The notes beneath the pieces are model-generated. The model saw only the letters and a list, made by a program, of their open reading frames with translations, ran no database searches and was not told where the DNA came from. A stretch of 38,958 nucleotides of DNA, taken from the NCBI GenBank assembly GCA_017477435.1, contig JAFUVV010000046.1, positions 1 to 38,958 on the forward strand, in the 5' to 3' direction. Shown here in pieces: positions 6,896 to 14,941 of this stretch. How positions within the stretch are numbered: position 1 is the first letter of the stretch; every line of letters begins with the position of its first letter. The DNA is from Prevotella sp. GTDB lineage: Bacteria; Bacteroidota; Bacteroidia; Bacteroidales; Bacteroidaceae. The position numbers and the translations under genes were made by a program.

Positions 6896-9193
6896 ATGAA
6901 AAGGAACATTGTACTATTTACAGCTTTTGCAGCTGCTATCGGCATGAGCGCTCAGCAGCTTGCCCAGACCGACACCATCAAGACGGAAGACCTGGAGGAA
7001 GTGCAGGTGACGGCAACCCGTGCAACAGGCAAGATGCCCATGGCGTTCGCAAACATGGACCGCAAAGATATCAACGACGTGAACCACGGCAAGGACATGG
7101 CGTCGATACTGGAGATGACGCCGTCGGTGACAACATCGTCGGATGCCGGCACGGGCATCGGATACACCGGCATACACATTCGAGGCACCGACCCCACTCG
7201 CATCAACGTCACCGCAAACGGCATTCCTCTCAACGACTCGGAGAGCTCGCAGCTCTACTGGGTGAACATGGGCGACTTGGCATCGTCGATGCAGTCGGTG
7301 CAGATACAGCGCGGAGTGGGAACGTCGACAAACGGAGCAGGAGCTTTCGGAGCAACGGTGAACATGCTCACCGAGAACGTCGGGGCAACACCATACGGGG
7401 CTGTAGACATCGCTGCAGGATCGTACGGCACACATAAGGAGACACTGCGATTCTCTACAGGACTGCTCGGCAACCACTGGGGACTGCAGGGACGACTGTC
7501 GAACATCGCATCCGACGGATACATCGCCCGCGCAACATCGAGACTCGGATCTTACTTCCTGCAGGCAGCATACTACGGCCAGAGCACCATGGTGAAATTC
7601 ATCACCTTCAACGGCAAGGAAAAAACCTACATGGCATGGGACTATGCTTCGAAGAAAGACATGGAACGCTACGGCCGCACCTATAACCCCAGCGGAGGAT
7701 ATACCGACGACGAGGGAAACACCCACTACTACAGCAACCAGACCGACAACTACCACCAGCAGCACTATCAGCTCATTCTGAACCAAGGCATCGGCTCGGC
7801 ATGGAAGCTGAACGCTGCCCTGCACTACACACGAGGCGACGGGTACTACGAGCAGTATAAACAGGATCAGAAACTATATAAGTATCTCATCCCCACAAGC
7901 CTCAGAGCCGATCTGGTCAGACAAAAGAAGATGAAAAACGACTTCTACGGCACCATCGTCTCCCTCAACTACGATGACCATAGCCGACTGACGGCAAACA
8001 TCGGAGGCGGATGGAACAAATACGACGGCGACCACTTCGGACACCTGCTGTGGATGGGGACACCATACTACTGGAACGACGACGACCGCAAGGAATACTC
8101 CACCATCGCTTCACCACTGAACGCCGACCACGAATACTACCGCAACAATGCCAAGAAGACCGACGGCAACGTGTATGCAAAAGTGAACTACGAAATCGTC
8201 GACGGACTACGAGCCTTCGTCGACATGCAATACCGCCACGTGAGCTACAAGATGAGCGGCACATCGCAGGAATTCGACGACGACAAGCAGCAGCGCCCTC
8301 TCGTGATGGACAGAAAGTATAACTTCTTCAATCCCAAAGCCGGACTGCTATATCAGTTCCTCCACAACCACACCGTCTACGCTTCCTACGCCATCGCACA
8401 TAAAGAGCCAACCCGCAACGACTTCGAAGACATGCTCGCAGAGACAGAAGAAGTGACTCCCGAAGCAGAGAGACTAAACGACCTCGAAGTCGGATACCGC
8501 TACGAAAGCCCGCGATTCAACGCCGAAGCCAACTTCTACTACATGGACTACGACAACCAGTTCGTACTCACCGGAGCACAAGACTCCAACGGCGAGATGG
8601 TTGCACGGAACATAAAAGACTCCTACCGCCTCGGACTGGAACTGGCACTCGCATGGCAAATCACCGACAACCTCAGCTGGAAAGCAAATGCCACGTTCTC
8701 ACAGAACAGAGCGCGGAACATGAACCTCACCGTCATCAACCCCGACTGGAGCCAGAGCTACATAAACGTGGGCACCACACACCTGGCCTTCTCGCCCGAC
8801 ATCATTGCGGCTAACACCATCTCCTACTCATGGCGAGGACTGAAACTGTCGCTCATGACCAAATACATCAGCGAGCAATACATGACCAACTCAGGGTTTA
8901 AGAGCTATGCAGAAGACGACGGCAGCCAGACCAGCGCAATGATCGATCCCATCTTCACCACCGACCTCGACCTGTCGTACACCTTCCGACTCCGCAGCAT
9001 AAAGAACGCCACGGTGGGACTGACCATCTATAATATCTTCAACAACAAATACGAAAGCAACGGCTCCTGCTCGATGAACTTCCGCCAGGGAGCCGACGGG
9101 AAAGTGGAAGCCTACAACGGCGGATGGGCATGGAGCACATACTCCGCACAGGCACCCACACACCTGCTTGCATACCTCTCGCTGACATTCTAA
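6896..9193 (+). CDS. TonB-dependent outer-membrane receptor, probable thiamine receptor
   Basis: A 765-aa protein with a signal peptide ending near GMSAQQ (about residue 20). A TonB-box/plug start follows (LEEVQVTATR, about 34-43), then a plug domain with HIRGTDPTRINVTANGIPLND and the IQRGVGTSTNGAGAFGATVNM segment (about 135-160). The remainder is a 22-strand barrel ending in LLAYLSLTF, with the terminal aromatic residue expected for barrel assembly. The protein would bind its ligand at the cell surface and import it using TonB energy. The TPP riboswitch directly upstream and the PnuT-like carrier 31 bp or more downstream make thiamine (or a precursor or phosphate ester) the likely ligand, as in the Bacteroides OMP-thi systems. 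Ligand identity is inferred from regulation, not from the binding site. Confidence 0.93.
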   Translation: MKRNIVLFTAFAAAIGMSAQQLAQTDTIKTEDLEEVQVTATRATGKMPMAFANMDRKDINDVNHGKDMASILEMTPSVTTSSDAGTGIGYTGIHIRGTDPTRINVTANGIPLNDSESSQLYWVNMGDLASSMQSVQIQRGVGTSTNGAGAFGATVNMLTENVGATPYGAVDIAAGSYGTHKETLRFSTGLLGNHWGLQGRLSNIASDGYIARATSRLGSYFLQAAYYGQSTMVKFITFNGKEKTYMAWDYASKKDMERYGRTYNPSGGYTDDEGNTHYYSNQTDNYHQQHYQLILNQGIGSAWKLNAALHYTRGDGYYEQYKQDQKLYKYLIPTSLRADLVRQKKMKNDFYGTIVSLNYDDHSRLTANIGGGWNKYDGDHFGHLLWMGTPYYWNDDDRKEYSTIASPLNADHEYYRNNAKKTDGNVYAKVNYEIVDGLRAFVDMQYRHVSYKMSGTSQEFDDDKQQRPLVMDRKYNFFNPKAGLLYQFLHNHTVYASYAIAHKEPTRNDFEDMLAETEEVTPEAERLNDLEVGYRYESPRFNAEANFYYMDYDNQFVLTGAQDSNGEMVARNIKDSYRLGLELALAWQITDNLSWKANATFSQNRARNMNLTVINPDWSQSYINVGTTHLAFSPDIIAANTISYSWRGLKLSLMTKYISEQYMTNSGFKSYAEDDGSQTSAMIDPIFTTDLDLSYTFRLRSIKNATVGLTIYNIFNNKYESNGSCSMNFRQGADGKVEAYNGGWAWSTYSAQAPTHLLAYLSLTF

Positions 9194-9205
9194 AAAAGAA
9201 AACTG

Positions 9206-9312
9206 AAAACCCAAAACTGAAAGTTTGTGCAAACCGAAGGCAGAGAGCTTGCTCTATGCTGAGGCGCCGCCAAACTTCATGGAGCAAAGCGACATAAAAC
9301 CCAAAACTGAAA
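9206..9312. repeat. 17-bp direct repeats bracketing a 73-bp insert at the pnuT start
   Basis: AAAACCCAAAACTGAAA occurs at 9206-9222 and again at 9296-9312, exactly 90 bp apart. The 73 bp between begin with GTTTGTGCAAAC and contain a GC-richer segment. The spacing is a multiple of three and the segment is open in the pnuT frame, so the insertion lengthens that reading frame without breaking it. Confidence 0.8.
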
Positions 9313-9974
9313 ACTTTCAATTTTCAACCTCCTTGGTAACACTCGATTTCATCGGTGCCGTGCTCGGCATCATCTACATACTGCTCGAATACCGCGCCTC
9401 GATATGGCTGTGGATAGTGAGCATCATCATGCCCCTCGTCGACATGATGCTATATTTCCGTGCCGGACTATACGCCGACTTCGGCATGGCCGTCTACTAC
9501 GCCCTCGCCGCCATCTACGGCTTCTGGATGTGGAAAAGGAAGAGCAACAATGGCGACAGCACCACCATCAGCAGCCAGCAAGACAGCCACCAGAACAGAA
9601 TCACCTTCTTCCCCCGCCGTCTCATCCTGCCAACTATCGTCGTCCTGCTCGCCCTGTGGTTTGCCATCTACGAAGTGCTCATCCACTTCACCGACAGCAG
9701 CGTACCCGTCACCGACAGCTTCACATCCGCACTGAGCATCGTCGCACTATGGGCTCTCGCCCACAAGTACGCAGAGCAGTGGCTCCTATGGATCGTCGTC
9801 GACGCCATCAGCAGCACACTCTACGTCTACAAAGGCATACCCTTCAAGGCATCGCTCTACGCACTCTACGTGGTAATAGCCATCTTCGGCTATCGCAAGT
9901 GGTGCCGCATGATAAGAGAAGGAGAACAGGCAAAAGCAGCCGACAGCACACCACACTCCACTATCAAAGCTTGA
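9225..9974 (+). CDS. pnuT: PnuC/PnuT-family vitamin transporter, probable thiamine carrier
   Basis: Up to 249 aa with about seven membrane segments. The conserved part starts at LDFIGAVLGIIYILLEYRASIWLW and includes the PnuC-typical tryptophan-rich helices and the later WLLWIVVDAISSTLYVYKG segment. PnuC-family carriers move nicotinamide riboside or, in the PnuT branch, thiamine across the inner membrane by facilitated diffusion with trapping by phosphorylation. The TPP riboswitch and receptor upstream indicate thiamine. The start is uncertain: ATG 9225 and ATG 9279 are possible, and the first 35 or so residues come from a repeat insertion rather than conserved protein. A polar linker of about 30 residues sits between the third and fourth hydrophobic regions. 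The stop codon lies inside array E. The thiamine pyrophosphokinase gene often found next to pnuT in Bacteroides is absent. Confidence 0.88.
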   Translation: MCKPKAESLLYAEAPPNFMEQSDIKPKTENFQFSTSLVTLDFIGAVLGIIYILLEYRASIWLWIVSIIMPLVDMMLYFRAGLYADFGMAVYYALAAIYGFWMWKRKSNNGDSTTISSQQDSHQNRITFFPRRLILPTIVVLLALWFAIYEVLIHFTDSSVPVTDSFTSALSIVALWALAHKYAEQWLLWIVVDAISSTLYVYKGIPFKASLYALYVVIAIFGYRKWCRMIREGEQAKAADSTPHSTIKA

Positions 9975-10047
9975 CAGTATCACTATCCGTGCTTGACAGT
10001 ACCACTATCCGTGCTTGACAGTACCACTATCCGTGCTTGACAGCAGA
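9960..10047. repeat. 22-bp palindromic unit array, four units (array E)
   Basis: Four 22-bp units begin at 9960, 9982, 10004 and 10026. Each is ACTATC, seven bases (AAAGCTT once, CGTGCTT three times), GACAGT (GACAGC in the last), three bases. The arms are complementary except for one position. The first unit overlaps the end of pnuT and supplies its stop codon. The array is followed by a bidirectional terminator and lies between convergent genes. Confidence 0.92.
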
Positions 10048-10083
10048 ATCTTCTTTTCCCAATAGCAGAAAAGACAAAAACAA

Positions 10084-10118
10084 CAGCCGGCAGCATCCAG
10101 TTGTGATGCTGCCGGCTG
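10084..10118. terminator. Bidirectional intrinsic terminator between pnuT and the rhamnosidase gene
   Basis: A perfect 14-bp stem, CAGCCGGCAGCATC (10084-10097) with GATGCTGCCGGCTG (10105-10118), and a 7-nt loop. T-rich sequence follows on the right and A-rich sequence precedes on the left, so it can act on both convergent transcripts. Confidence 0.85.
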
Positions 10119-10147
10119 ATTTCTTTGTATGAATTAGAAGTTTTGCA

Positions 10148-12847
10148 TTACTGCAGCTCGACAGTGATGCGGTGCTTGCCGGAATGGAGTATCAATAACT
10201 GCACATCGGCTTTGTGGCGTTTACCATTTACGTGCGTGATGCGCTTCACATCCTGCGAACTGAATGCCACTTTGAGGCCCACGGGTATCTCGATGTCGAA
10301 CGTGGCGGTGGTGCCGGTGCGGTGCCACTCGACGGCTATCTGGCCGTAGGGCGTCTCACGGGTTGACTTCACCCAATCGATTCCCTTTGCCAGTTGCGGA
10401 GAGATGGTGTATGTTGGAGTGTAGAGTTGAGAGTGTAGAGTGTAGAGTGTAGAGTTATCGTCCTTTCGTTTTATCGTTTTATCGTTATTTATACCTGCAA
10501 GGGCATTGTAGAACCATGAGCCGATGCCGTTGAAACAGTTGTGGACGTAGCTGCGGCGACCTGTCCAGTATTCCCACGTGGCGGTGGCGCCGTGGTCTAC
10601 CATGTAGAGATAGCCTGGGGCGTCGTGCTGACGGAGTATGTCGGCCATGAGGTCGGCTTTGTGCTCGTCGACGGCCCACTCCGTGAAGATGGGCACACCG
10701 GTGAGTCCCACTGCAATGTGGCTGTTGTACTTCCCACGCGACAGTCTTTCGAGCTTATCGGATACTGCCTGGCGGAGATTCTCTGGCACTACGCCGGCCA
10801 CGAGGGCATAGGCGATGTCGATGGGCACGCGGGAGGCGTAGGTGGAGTCTTCGGGATGATAGAACTCTGCGTGTATCCTGTCGTTGAGACTGCGCCGCCA
10901 TTCTGCAAACCGTCGGCTGTCTGAGGTCTTTCCGAGGAGTGTGGCGATGGCAGTCATCTTGTCGAGACACTCACTTATGCAGCAGTTGTTCACCATGTCG
11001 ACGGATGCCTTGTCGGTGACGTCGATTCCCTGTGGTGCTATCCAGTCGCCGAGGTACCAAGCACGATAGTCGGTGTCGGGCCAGGGTCGGAGCAGTCCGT
11101 CAGTAGAATGCGACTTCACGAAGTCGAGCCAGCGACACATGGAGTCGTAGGTGTCGGCAAGGAGCGACGGATCGGAGTAGTTGAGATAGGTGTTCCACGG
11201 GGCTTTGATGATGAAACTGTTCCAGTATGGTCCTCCACCGCAGCGATACTCGGGAGCCACATGTGGCAGTCCGCCGTCGGGGTGTATCACGTCGCGCCAT
11301 GCCTGCATCCAGTTCTTGTAGGTGGGCAGGGCATCGTACATGGTCTGCACGGTGAGTGTCGACGAGTTGCCATCGCCGCCGTATCCCATGCGCTCGATGT
11401 GGGGACAGTCGACCATGTAGCCGCTGAACATCAGGCAGCGGAGAGTGTAGTGGATGAGGTCGTGGACGGTATTGAGGTCGCGGTCGGAACACTGGAAGGT
11501 TGACGTCTGTTCGTAGTCGCCGGAAATCTGAAGTCCCTCGACCGAGGCAATGTCCTCCACTCCTTTCACCACGACATAACGGTAGGCGTGGTGATTGAAC
11601 TTATTTGTGAAGGTCTCCTCGCCCTTGCCCGCAGCTATATAGATGTCGTATTCGTCCTGAGAGATGAGCTCGCCCTTTTCGTCGATGGCATCGGCATAGT
11701 CCATCCTTACTTCGCTGCCTGCCTCGAGACCGTTCATGGTGATCTGGAACCATCCTGTTATCACTCTTCCGAGGTCGACGAGCCACGTTCCGTCGGCTCT
11801 CTTCTCCACCGTTTTGGGCTTCAGCTGTGCGATGATGGCATTGCCTGGGAACATCTGTGGAGTGGCCTCGATGCCTTCCACGTCGATTTCTATCGCCTTG
11901 GAGAAATTCACCTTGTCGAGATCGGCGGCGTTCATGGTTGCCGGGAGGATTCTTCCGTCCACTTTTTCACCGAAATACTGCCAGGCGTTCCACGTGCCGA
12001 GGTCGCGGTATCCGCTGTCGGCGGCGTCCCATGTGGCATCGGTCGATGCTATCGGTCGCCACACATCGCCCTGCTCCTGAGCTATCTCAACTTTCACGAG
12101 CGGTCCTTCCAGCGCATTTTTGAACAGCGTCTCCTTGTACCACCCCTGCCCTGCCCAGACGACGATATCGTTTTCTCCGGCATGCAGGAGACTGGTGATG
12201 TCGTAACCGACGATGAGTGAGCGTTTTGTGAGCTGCGACACTGCGGGCTGCAGGACATGCTGGTCGGCTTTCTGACCGTTCACGTAGAGCTCGTGATAAC
12301 CGAGGCTATTGACGTAAGCGACAATCGATCCGTCGCCTTTGATGTTTATCTTCTTGCGGAATATCGGTGCGCGACGCTCGGCATTCTCTCGCGAGAGGGC
12401 GATATACTTGCCTTCCATCTGCGCGCCATCTACGAATCCCACTCCGAAGCGGGCTATCTCGCTCCAGTCGCCGGGCTTTCCTTTGACGTCGTAGGGACGC
12501 ACACGCCAGTAGACCATGTCGCGTGGACTGAGCTTGCGGCCGCCGTAGGCTACGAGAATGCTGTTCTCCGACTTCACCTTCCCCGAGCGCCACAGGTCGG
12601 GCTCTCCCATGAGGAGGAGGTCGATGGTGGATGCTGCCTCTATCTCGTAGGCAGTCTGGCTGTCGCCCTGACGGGTGCTGGCGAGCTTCCAACTGAGCCG
12701 CGGCGTGGCGGTATCAATGCAGAGGGGATCGCGGAGACCCTCACATGTCTGTTCGATGACATGCAGACGTGATTTTGCCTCCACCGTCTGTGCGACGAAG
12801 AGGGACGAAATGATGATCAATACAGAAAATAATCGTTTCATATCCAT
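10148..12847 (-). CDS. Secreted glycoside hydrolase family 78 (alpha-L-rhamnosidase)
   Basis: An 899-aa protein with a signal peptide (about residues 1-24; starting at Met1 or Met3). The N-terminus reads like the Bac_rhamnosid beta-sandwich (LRDPLCIDTATPRLSWKL), and a carbohydrate-binding-like domain with YVNGQKADQHVLQPAVSQL follows. The catalytic (alpha/alpha)6 barrel carries DCPHIERMGYGGDGNSS, the version here of the DCPxRxERxGWxGDA motif that contains the general acid Asp. The family releases terminal alpha-L-rhamnose from plant polysaccharides (rhamnogalacturonan) or glycosides by inversion. Residues about 787-812 are an insertion encoded by simple repeats (LYTLHSQLYTPTYT), close to the end of the barrel and before the C-terminal sandwich. 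No other pectin genes adjoin it. An 18-bp perfect palindrome lies about 90 bp upstream of the start. Confidence 0.94.
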   Translation of the reverse strand: MDMKRLFSVLIIISSLFVAQTVEAKSRLHVIEQTCEGLRDPLCIDTATPRLSWKLASTRQGDSQTAYEIEAASTIDLLLMGEPDLWRSGKVKSENSILVAYGGRKLSPRDMVYWRVRPYDVKGKPGDWSEIARFGVGFVDGAQMEGKYIALSRENAERRAPIFRKKINIKGDGSIVAYVNSLGYHELYVNGQKADQHVLQPAVSQLTKRSLIVGYDITSLLHAGENDIVVWAGQGWYKETLFKNALEGPLVKVEIAQEQGDVWRPIASTDATWDAADSGYRDLGTWNAWQYFGEKVDGRILPATMNAADLDKVNFSKAIEIDVEGIEATPQMFPGNAIIAQLKPKTVEKRADGTWLVDLGRVITGWFQITMNGLEAGSEVRMDYADAIDEKGELISQDEYDIYIAAGKGEETFTNKFNHHAYRYVVVKGVEDIASVEGLQISGDYEQTSTFQCSDRDLNTVHDLIHYTLRCLMFSGYMVDCPHIERMGYGGDGNSSTLTVQTMYDALPTYKNWMQAWRDVIHPDGGLPHVAPEYRCGGGPYWNSFIIKAPWNTYLNYSDPSLLADTYDSMCRWLDFVKSHSTDGLLRPWPDTDYRAWYLGDWIAPQGIDVTDKASVDMVNNCCISECLDKMTAIATLLGKTSDSRRFAEWRRSLNDRIHAEFYHPEDSTYASRVPIDIAYALVAGVVPENLRQAVSDKLERLSRGKYNSHIAVGLTGVPIFTEWAVDEHKADLMADILRQHDAPGYLYMVDHGATATWEYWTGRRSYVHNCFNGIGSWFYNALAGINNDKTIKRKDDNSTLYTLHSQLYTPTYTISPQLAKGIDWVKSTRETPYGQIAVEWHRTGTTATFDIEIPVGLKVAFSSQDVKRITHVNGKRHKADVQLLILHSGKHRITVELQ
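10411..10485. repeat. Simple-sequence insertion inside the rhamnosidase gene
   Basis: On the + strand this region contains several copies of GTAGAGTGTAGA-like units followed by TCGTTTTATCGTTTTATCG. It is translated in frame on the minus strand into a Lys/Asp then Leu-Tyr-Thr-rich loop. The composition is that of intergenic low-complexity DNA rather than of the flanking coding sequence. Confidence 0.8.
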
Positions 12848-12934
12848 TTGTTGTTATTTTACCTCCCTTTCGGTCGGAGTGAAAAGTTAAAAACGAAAAG
12901 TGAAGAGTTCATAATGCAGAACTTATTTATTTTT

Positions 12935-12952
12935 CCACCACCCGGGTGGTGG
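12935..12952. promoter_or_regulatory. 18-bp perfect palindrome upstream of the rhamnosidase gene
   Basis: CCACCACCCGGGTGGTGG is fully self-complementary with no loop and stands out as GC-rich in AT-rich surroundings. It lies 88 bp upstream of the rhamnosidase start and 84 bp past the radical SAM stop codon. The lack of a loop and of a T-tract argues against an intrinsic terminator; an operator for a dimeric regulator is possible. To its right are several degenerate AACTCCTT repeats (about 12990-13030). Confidence 0.5.
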
Positions 12953-13035
12953 TACAATACGCATGGGTAGGTGTGGTAGAGTCAATTGTCTTAACTCCCT
13001 AACTCCTTAACTCCTTAAACTCCCTTAAAAACTCC

Positions 13036-13905
13036 TCACAACCTTATCCCCAGCCCTGCGAGTATTGTGTCGGGTTTGAAGGCGAATACGGCGTTCATCT
13101 CGCCAGCCATGCTGAAGCCGCATTTCTCGCACATGCCGCTCTCCATGTCGTCGATGCACTGCGGTGAGCGGCGACCGTCGCAGTAGACGAAGTTGCATAT
13201 CCAGCAGCGGCGGGCGAACTGGAGGGTGAGCATGTTTCTGAGTCCCGACACGCTGTTCATTATCTTATACCCCTGCCGCTTGCGTTCGATAAGGAGTTCT
13301 ATCGTCTCGCGCCGCTGCTCTGGCGAGAGTGCGAGGTGCTCGGTGCCGGCGAAGGGGGTGTGGAAGTTGAAGGCAATCTGCCTGATGCCCTTGTGTGATT
13401 GCACAAACTCCAGCACGCTGTCGACGTCGCCACAGTTTTCGGCATTCACCACCATATAGAGCGAGGCATCTGTGATGTCGCGAAGATGGTCGCAGTCGCT
13501 CAGTGAGAGTATGCTCACCCACAGCACATCGACATCGATGCGACGCTGCTGCCATTCTCCGTAGTCGGCGGCTTTCACCATCGTCGACGTGCTATAGAAT
13601 CCTTTCTTGCGTGCAAGGGCGAAGATGTCGGCTGCGGTATGGGTGCCGTCGTGCCAGTGCAGGAGGTCGACGCCTTCCACGTCGAGGATGCGTGCTCCTT
13701 GCGAGTAGCAGTAGTCGAAGTCGGTCTCGATGTCGGCAAGCGGCTTTTGGTATGGCTCGGGATGTGTGCAGAGCGTGCAATGCCGACAGGTAGAGTCGCA
13801 GCGGCTCGTGACGAAGACGACGCTCTGGAGGGGTCGGCGGCAGCGGAGAAACCGTGCCTTGAAAAACCACCAGGCCATGTATAGCAGTTGCCTCAACGTG
13901 TTCAT
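13036..13905 (-). CDS. Radical SAM protein with C-terminal cysteine cluster
   Basis: A 289-aa protein. CDSTCRHC (C36, C40, C43) is the CX3CX2C motif that holds the S-adenosylmethionine-bound 4Fe-4S cluster; a fourth Cys (C46) follows closely. The C-terminal region (about 236-272) has six further cysteines in the order CWIC, VYC, PQC, CEKC, suggesting a second metal or Fe-S site as in SPASM-like proteins. The N-terminus has a hydrophobic stretch (LLYMAWWFFKARFL) that may bind the membrane. The substrate is unknown. It begins 17 bp after the menA stop codon on the same strand, so the two are probably co-transcribed; a role in quinone or membrane chemistry is conceivable but only suggested by position. 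Confidence 0.85.
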   Translation of the reverse strand: MNTLRQLLYMAWWFFKARFLRCRRPLQSVVFVTSRCDSTCRHCTLCTHPEPYQKPLADIETDFDYCYSQGARILDVEGVDLLHWHDGTHTAADIFALARKKGFYSTSTMVKAADYGEWQQRRIDVDVLWVSILSLSDCDHLRDITDASLYMVVNAENCGDVDSVLEFVQSHKGIRQIAFNFHTPFAGTEHLALSPEQRRETIELLIERKRQGYKIMNSVSGLRNMLTLQFARRCWICNFVYCDGRRSPQCIDDMESGMCEKCGFSMAGEMNAVFAFKPDTILAGLGIRL

Positions 13906-13922
13906 TCAGCAGAGAGTGTCGG

Positions 13923-14840
13923 CTACCACAGTGCTATTGTGGTGAGTATGCCAAGGATTGTGAAGTTGCGGGGGCTCTCGTAGTAGACCACATTGAGTGC
14001 GTTGCCGATTCTTATGCGGTTGAGTTTCAGCCATGAGCCGACGTGAAGTATCAGGTATGGGATGCTTGTGTAGAGGAATCCCCAGATGCTTATCCTCCCA
14101 TCGACATAGAGCAGGACGAGCATGACGATGCACACCAGTCCGGCTCCGAGGTATAGGAATCGTCCGAACCTCTCTCCGAAGATGGCCACGCTCGTATGCT
14201 TGCCGGCCTCGGGGTCTTCGTCACGGTCGCGGTAGTTGTTGAGAATGAGGAGCGTGTCGATCGATGCTCCAGCGATAATCGATGCCCAGAGAGCGTCCCA
14301 CGTGAGTGTATAGGTGAGCACGTAGAACGTTCCGCACACGGGTATGATGCCGAAGCAGAGCAGCACTGCCAGGTCACCCAGACCGTGATAGGCGAAGTAC
14401 ACACTATAGAGGAATGTGCATGCCACTATCACCGCACCCATGGCGAGTATCTCCCAACCGCCCCATATCAGCTTGTCGTGCACCATCCACAATATGGTGA
14501 GGCCCACGAGGCATCCTATCACCAGGCACACGGCGGTGCCCACATACATGGCACGCTTCGTGAGCAGTCCGTTGGCGTAGATGCGGTCGATGCGTTCCGG
14601 GTCGCTCTTGTCGAGACCACGCTGGAAATCAACTACATCGTTGATGAGATTGGCGGCCACATGCACAAACCACGCAAACAGCAGACAGAGCACTGCCACC
14701 GTCCACGAAAACTTCTCAGGGGCATAGCCATGGGCCAGACCCGAGCCAATCAACACTGTTACCAACGACCCACCAAGACTAGTAGGACGAATACCCAGGA
14801 GCCAAGCCTTGAGCGAATTAACCTTCATTTTCTCTGTCAT
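13923..14840 (-). CDS. menA: 1,4-dihydroxy-2-naphthoate polyprenyltransferase
   Basis: 305 aa when started at ATG 14840. The longer frame back to 14984 crosses the promoter and has no conserved sequence. It is an UbiA-superfamily integral membrane enzyme with about eight or nine helices. The first Asp-rich motif is NLINDVVDFQRGLDKSDPER and the second is NNYRDRDEDPEAGK; both bind Mg-prenyl diphosphate. The reaction joins 1,4-dihydroxy-2-naphthoate to a polyprenyl chain, giving demethylmenaquinone for anaerobic respiration (fumarate reductase in Prevotella). No other men genes are in the window. The radical SAM gene follows 17 bp downstream. The length and early motif (WLLGIRPTSLGGSLVTVLIG) fit MenA well. 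Confidence 0.93.
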   Translation of the reverse strand: MTEKMKVNSLKAWLLGIRPTSLGGSLVTVLIGSGLAHGYAPEKFSWTVAVLCLLFAWFVHVAANLINDVVDFQRGLDKSDPERIDRIYANGLLTKRAMYVGTAVCLVIGCLVGLTILWMVHDKLIWGGWEILAMGAVIVACTFLYSVYFAYHGLGDLAVLLCFGIIPVCGTFYVLTYTLTWDALWASIIAGASIDTLLILNNYRDRDEDPEAGKHTSVAIFGERFGRFLYLGAGLVCIVMLVLLYVDGRISIWGFLYTSIPYLILHVGSWLKLNRIRIGNALNVVYYESPRNFTILGILTTIALW

Positions 14841-14885
14841 TACTGTGTTATTTTTTTTGTTTTTGAATGTTTTACGAATCTGCTG

Positions 14886-14893
14886 CGAAGTTA
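14886..14893 (-). promoter_or_regulatory. -7 box upstream of menA
   Basis: TAACTTCG on the minus strand, about 46 bp upstream of the menA start codon. No TTG is present at the proper distance upstream, so only the -7 element is supported. Its position inside the longer open frame is the reason for choosing the 14840 start. Confidence 0.5.
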
Positions 14894-14941
14894 CGAAATA
14901 AAATCGAGAAAACGACATAAAAAGAGTGGTTAAAAGGTAAA

